From NCBI GenBank assembly GCA_963971305.1, contig OZ020305.1, positions 43,783,717 to 43,847,716 of the forward strand: DNA of 64,000 bases. Direction: 5' to 3'. The notes below the pieces were generated by a model. It was not told the origin of the DNA, did no database searches, and saw only the letters and a list, made by a program, of their open reading frames with translations. A program made the translations under genes and the position numbers. The DNA is from Arcuatula senhousia (Eukaryota > Mollusca > Bivalvia > Mytilida > Mytilidae). Positions 59,300-64,000 of the stretch are shown here, one piece after another; position 1 is the first letter of the stretch, and each line of letters opens with the position of its first letter.

Positions 59300-59625
59300 T
59301 GAGTTATAAGGGGAACCCCTGCCCAATTTTTTTTCATGAGGCTCTAAAAATGCATTTAAAGGCATTTCTAGGATTTTGCTTTTGCCTTGGACTTCTGTAA
59401 AACTTGCATTTTTAGAGAAACCCCTGTCCATTTTTTTCCAGGAGGTTCTAAAAATGCATTTAAAGAAATTTCCAGGATTTTGCTTACTCGTGGGACTTCT
59501 GTAATACTTTGATTTACAGGGAAACCCCTGCCTAAATTTTTCCCATGAGGTTCTACAAATGCATTTAAAGGCATTTTCAGGATTTTGCTTACCCCGGGAC
59601 TTCTGTAAAACTTGTATCTATACAT
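59300..59625 (+). repeat. Tandem repeat, ~105-bp units, three copies
   Basis: 'tgcatttaaag' occurs at 59351, 59455 and 59560 with 'aggattttgctt' and 'gggacttctgtaa' (or variants) in each unit. Confidence 0.75.
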
Positions 59626-59763
59626 GTAGGTAAACACCCTGAGCAAATGTTTCTCGTGTGATTAATGGGACTTTTTTTGGAGACATTCGAAACTGCATCC
59701 AGTTTCAATTATACCTTATTGAACTTGTTTCCTTCCTGAAACAAAAGTTTGATTGGCTTACAG

Positions 59764-60408
59764 TCTATAACAGAAAGCGAAAGACATCGTGTAACACACC
59801 AAAAGAACAACAAAAGAAACAGAAACTGACAAAAGAGTGAGTGAGTGAGTTGGCGTTTAACGCCCGTGCAACGCTATATAGGTTATTTACAGGCGATGAA
59901 CATGAAAAGGATGATAAAATGAACATGAAATGATGATGATAAATGAAATATGGGGATGGGTTGGGAAACAAAGGACCGGTAAATTTTGAAGAACCACAGG
60001 AAAAGGGGAGAGGTGGGTAGGGGCGGAAAATTTAGCCTATGTGGTGCACTACTTGGCGGTCCACAAAGGGGTCTTTTACGTGCATGAAGCGTGGCACTCT
60101 CCACACACGTTGGCCCACTATGGTCGGCGGTCAGGGTTTCCGTATTATAGACCTGACAACCCCCGCGGACGAGGGCCACCCTATTCAGCCACCTAGGGTA
60201 CACACTTGGTAGCTCTGTGGGCTGAGCACTGACCCGACGTCAGAATCCCAAGACCCTTAGTCGCCTCTTACGACAAGCTAGGCTCTGCTGCGGGCCTATT
60301 CGCCACCCGGGCCCCGCACGGGACAACTGACAAAAGAAGATGTGGAAGTATCTCCCAAGTTACGGAGAAGAGATTTACCACATATTTTCTTCATGGACAA
60401 TTTTATAG
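59764..60408 (+). CDS. Lys-rich coding exon interrupted by a SINE
   Basis: After a possible acceptor (ggcttacag, ending 59763) an open frame reads YNRKRKTSCNTPKEQQKKQK and LTKE, is cut by the SINE at 59837-60324, and resumes in frame as DVEVSPKLRRRDLPHIFFMD before the donor GTATTAG at 60409. The donor phase (1) matches the acceptor of the next exon at 60628. The basic stretch may be a nuclear localisation signal. The family is not recognised. With the SINE present the exon has stops, so the allele or copy is probably inactive unless the SINE is spliced out. Confidence 0.45.
59837..60324 (-). mobile_element. SINE-like retroposon, full length, 13-bp TSD
   Basis: A perfect duplication AACTGACAAAAGA (59824-59836 and 60325-60337). 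On the sense strand the head is GTCCCGTGCGGGGCCCGGGT and the tail (CTCA)n. This is the best reference copy in the window at 488 bp. It sits inside an exon of the gene above. Confidence 0.9.
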
Positions 60409-60627
60409 GTATTAGTTGATAGTGACCATCGGTGTTATGAAATTTAGTATACATAACACAATACAAAACAAACCTGATGATCACATACTAGTACATGTAT
60501 ACAATTTAATATATTTATTGTGAAACAACATGCTAGACTGGAATGAAACATGTTTCTATTAATCAATTGGGTTTTTACTGTTTGTATTGATTTAACATTT
60601 GGTATTTGTTATAAATATGTTAAATAG

Positions 60628-60764
60628 GGAAACTCGATAGCAATGTATTGACACTTAATGAACCACCCAAAGAGTACATTGCTAGATGTAAAGACCAGGA
60701 CTGGGTAAAAACATTAAAAGAACGCATAAGAGTTCCAGCCATCTTTTCTCTTTCACATCAACAG
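60628..60764 (+). CDS. Second exon of the unidentified split gene
   Basis: 137 bp between an acceptor (atgttaaatag) and donor (GTACAT). It is open in the phase set by the previous exon and encodes KLDSNVLTLNEPPKEYIARC and then KDQDWVKTLKERIRVPAIF. Codon content looks protein-like. A possible next exon begins after ttttatttcag at 61325, but only a 42-codon frame follows in that phase. A different frame (about 61340-61560, with KTSALQSEVIITADAKEDLL) looks more protein-like, suggesting a frameshift or mis-chosen junction. Confidence 0.45.
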
Positions 60765-61087
60765 GTACATTAATACATTGAACTGAATGTATATTTCATT
60801 TCTAGCTTCTCCTTTTTGTATCATTATTGTTACATTTATAAAACAACTGTATTGAAAAAAAACAGATAAGTTTACCACAACTAAGAAATACCAATGACAG
60901 ATTACATTTTCTATGATCTAATGATAGCTTTAATAACTTAATTTAGTTGATGTTTATTACAAGGTTTTATTTTTTTATTAAAAACGAAAGAATATGGAAA
61001 ATGTGCCAGAAATAGAAAATAAAGAGATGTGCCAGAAAGACACGATCCACATATTGAAATGATTTTCATCAATATACAACATTCAAA

Positions 61088-61140
61088 TTTCACTGCGTGT
61101 GAAGCGCTTTTCTGGATTAACCTTCATCAGACACGCTAGG
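61088..61140 (-). ncRNA. Hammerhead-like motif, weak
   Basis: On the minus strand CTGATGA, a short GG/CC stem and GAAA occur with a GCG/CGC stem after them, but the base at the expected cleavage site does not fit the UH rule. It is related to retroelement ends and is kept only as a lead. Confidence 0.3.
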
Positions 61141-61450
61141 AATAGAACAATTGGAACACTGGTAGAATAGTAGATTTGATAGAACAAAAACAGAAGCCAA
61201 AATTATTACAACAATGACCCAACAGATAAATTTACCAAATTTTAAAGAAATATCCAAACGTTGTCAAATTTTGGAAATATGTCAACTGTGCCTTTCCAAC
61301 ACATTTAATTTAATTTTATTTCAGGCTCTTTTAAGTCTTTTGTTTATACATACATTTACAACTCTCTGCTCATCATCACCAATCTCTGACACACTTAATA
61401 ATAGCATGGAAGACATCAGCTCTTCAGTCCGAGGTAATCATTACAGCTGA

Positions 61451-62554
61451 TGCCAAGGAGGATCTTCTACCTGACCGCCTGGGATTAGACAGTTCATTTG
61501 CCATATCAGATTCTCCAGCACCACCTATTAACAACAACAGTACTGTAATGAAAACAACAACAACAGTGTACATGTAAACAACAATAACAGCAACCCTAGC
61601 CAAAAAATCCTTGATACTTTAAAACAAATTCCACAAAATCAGAAAAAGCATGTTAACTTTTGCAGGACCTTACATCAGCTATCTGTTGCCTCAGGGGCCA
61701 ATTAAGGCAATAGGAACGCACCCTAAATGAACAACAAAGAGTCAAAGACCATGTCAATTCAAGCCTAGGATCCAGTTTTAGGAATTCCACACGGTAATGC
61801 CTCCCTTATTCAAAAGATAAAGAGCTTGATTAGTACATTTTGGACTTTAGATACAAGTATTAGGAAAAATTGCAAACTTATTATCTTAAAAATCTAGGTT
61901 AAGTAAAAATTTTTAGGGTTGAACTTTTAAACATTTACAATTTTAATACTTATTTTTAGATTATGTATATTGATTTTGTAAACTTGTTGGACCCGTTTCC
62001 AACTATCCAACTTAGCGGCAATCCAACAAGTGACGTTTTTACGCCGTTTTAGTTCAGTCTTGCTTAAAACTTTTGGCTTGTAGTTAGTATTTTTAGTGAA
62101 GATATTTTATTTTAAAATTTGTTTATTTTTGACACGTTTTAATCTGAAAACGTTCTATTTTTCTTTCTAAAAGTATTTTATTGTGAAGCGGACTCTTAGG
62201 AGCCGGTTTTCCTAATTTTTGTTTAATAATTTGCTTCGGCAGTAGCTTCATTTTACGATTTCATCTTTTAATTTAATTTCCACTTTGCTGGCAAAGCTTA
62301 ACTTAAAGAGTTATAAAGTTCTAGTTAATAGTTCTTTGGATGCTTTGCCGTTCTCACTTCATGCATTTTAAAAATTAAATAGGAATAAATATGAATCTTT
62401 GGCTTGAGGAATAATTTATCGAGCAAAATTTAATGTCTCGAACTTTTTTGTCATTTTTATTTCGAACACCCGTGAAGGTTAGCGCTGCTGGCGGAGTTTT
62501 AATTCTCCGAGGTTAGCCCGCTCCGGCACACATCAAAACTTTAAATTGTCCGTT
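61451..62554. other. Decayed coding and AT-rich DNA
   Basis: Asn-rich and then Lys/Gln-rich open stretches (to about 61700) may be the tail of the split gene with frame changes. Beyond that I see only AT-rich sequence. Confidence 0.3.
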
Positions 62555-62790
62555 TAAATTTCAAAATTGTCTAAATCCTAAGGTTCTTCCTACCCCAGAC
62601 ATAGGTTGATCATCTTAGTAATAATTTGGTTCCCTATTTTGGTATTTTTGGTTTTATTGTTCTTTGCTCTTCATAATCATATATAGTGTTTGGCATTTTC
62701 TATAATTTTGGTAGAGCGCCTCTGACGAGTCTTGAATAGACGAAACGCGAGTCAGGCGTAGCAAAATTTATTGTCTGCCACTTTGTTATA
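62555..62790 (+). ncRNA. Hammerhead-like ribozyme core in retroelement end
   Basis: 62720-62760 reads CTGACGA, GTCT-tgaat-AGAC (stem II), GAAA, CGC-gagtcag-GCG (stem III), then TA, which places the conserved A-U closing pair and a UA cleavage site as in a hammerhead. The flanks match the minus-strand copy at 27618-27810. Activity not shown. Confidence 0.6.
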
Positions 62791-63644
62791 ATTTTTTTAT
62801 TTCTTGAAGGAAAATACATTATTTAAAACACTTGCTATGCTATGATATTAAGAGAGAATAATTCTAACAGGAAGGTCCTGTTTTATTCTCAATTTTTTTT
62901 CTTTCAAAACTAAAACCTTTTACCAAGGGAGGACTCTGACAAAGCTTTTCCGAAATTGTTAAACTATATGTTCTAAATAATTGTTCAATAAGCAGGACAG
63001 CACACAAATGTCTGTTTTATTCATGGTGAAGGAGCCAATGAAGTTGTAATTTACACATGTATTTTACACTTATGTCAGATTCTAGCCACATTTTTATAGA
63101 ACATGTGACATAATTGTACTGTTAAATTGCAGTTAAATCATAATAAATGTTTTAGAATTGAATGATCACTGTTACTTTTACTCCAGTTTCTTCCAAAGTA
63201 AAATACAATTGCAAAGCAGTCCAGTTTACACACAGTGCTCTGCTTGTTCGCTACAATATGTTAAAAATTTACAGGTACGGAAAACGTCAATCATATTAGC
63301 TGCAGCATAAAGCGTGCGTGCCAGTTTATATAATATAGGTATTTAACTTTTCCGAAGAAATGTTTAGTTGTTTAACATTTCTTTTTTTGACAGTTAAAGA
63401 AAGACAAGCCAATATTAAATCCAAATCTGTAACAAGATACAGGCATAACTTTGTAAACTCTGAAAGACAAGTAACTGATTTTGTATCTTTCTGACATTGA
63501 ATGACATTTGCAAATCAGTCATTTGGTCATCATTTGATAGAAATTCAAAAGCATTGATACATATAACCTTCCTGAAACTAAATGAAAAGGAAATCTTTGT
63601 CTAAACGGACTTATAGTTATTGTTTTACCTTCTAGCAACATGAT
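62791..63644. other. Unassigned AT-rich spacer
   Basis: No supported gene. Confidence 0.4.
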
Positions 63645-63905
63645 TTCGGCTATTTCAGAAAGATGAACATGAAAGGGTGATAAAATTAACATGAAACAAT
63701 GATGAAGTGGAGAAAGTGGTGACACAATGCCATTCGGGAAGGAAAGTTTTGACTTCCAATGGAAAAAAGAGGAATGATAGGATTGGATAATTTGGTCTCC
63801 TGCATTCTATTCGAGACCTGTAACAGCATTCATTTTGTAAAGGTTGCCCTATTCAACCATCTTGGGCACACATCACAGTCTCTTTGTAGGCAAAGTCCGA
63901 TATCA
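63645..63905 (-). repeat. Old SINE-related copy
   Basis: 'gatgaacatgaaagggtgat', 'gttgccctattcaaccatct' and 'gggcacacatcacag' follow the plus-strand order of the SINE. Heavily diverged and related to the 52845 subfamily. The last ~90 bases of the window are unassigned. Confidence 0.55.
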
Positions 63906-64000
63906 GGTTTCCGAGCGTCATCTTTAAAGTAAAAGATATTTTTTTTTATTATTGGCAGTCATTATTGTGCATGCAATCAGAATGTGTCTAAAAATTTAAA

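Noticed and set aside
59883..60203. ~106-codon minus-strand open frame (starting MYPRWLNRVALVRGG) shared by copies at 12.3, 32.4, 55.1 and 59.9 kb
   Set aside because: It lies wholly inside the SINE body. Conservation is explained by recent copying, it shows no domain, and older copies do not keep the frame.
1..64000. tRNA, rRNA or conserved host gene clusters
   Set aside because: No cloverleaf or rRNA-like conserved stretch was recognised by eye on either strand. A tRNAscan and Infernal run would be needed to exclude small RNAs.

Overview
The window reads as animal nuclear DNA from a bivalve mollusc, most likely a mussel-like one. It is AT-rich and intron-bearing, there is no bacterial gene layout, and it is dominated by repeat types known from bivalves: tandem-array 'pearl'/Helentron-like elements, Penelope-like reverse transcriptase remnants, a RNase H-bearing LINE and a SINE-like retroposon with a (CTCA)n tail. 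The species is inferred. I found no rRNA, tRNA, CRISPR array or bacterial operon, and no clearly intact host gene. Almost every coding stretch is a transposon gene or a decayed gene with stops and frameshifts.

Layout. 0-9 kb: a 161-bp tandem-array element, a pair of ~640-bp direct repeats, a 5'-truncated LINE (5985-7328, minus) and a full SINE copy (8535-9108) that carries a small fold-back element. 9-19 kb: reverse transcriptase fragments (10975-11290 and 16769-19200), SINE copies, a large palindromic element (12787-13645) and a hairpin-capped tandem element (14785-16341). 20-27 kb: another tandem element (21338-23254, ~495-bp units), a decayed C2H2/RNase H-like gene (24839-26186) and a word-array element (26203-26842).

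30-47 kb: the central discovery candidate, a ~17.1-kb unit (30061-47180). It is bounded by TTAA on both sides and by long inverted repeats (~570 bp) that are nearly identical by eye. Each inverted repeat carries the same small first exon (Met-Pro-Thr-Thr-Thr-His, phase-1 donor) pointing inward. From the left end runs a decayed gene with a YqaJ/lambda-exonuclease-like nuclease domain. From the right end the first exon splices in frame onto a C2H2 zinc-finger exon. The unit was later hit by a 5.85-kb PIF/Harbinger transposon (33576-39428, TSD TTA), a SINE (32403-32808), a hairpin-capped tandem element (30541-31282) and an 83-bp fold-back element (40861-40943).

47-64 kb: a second element sharing ends with the one at 17.8 kb, more SINE copies (one apparent dimer), several tandem-array elements, a 270-bp fold-back element with a 9-bp TSD, and one promising split gene (exons 59764-60408 and 60628-60764) whose first exon is interrupted by a SINE. 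Sequences matching the hammerhead ribozyme core lie at 27.65 kb (minus) and 62.71 kb (plus).

A recurring theme is that empty and occupied sites can be compared inside the window. Several insertion boundaries are therefore fixed by the sequence itself, either because the reading frame is restored or because a second uninterrupted copy is present.
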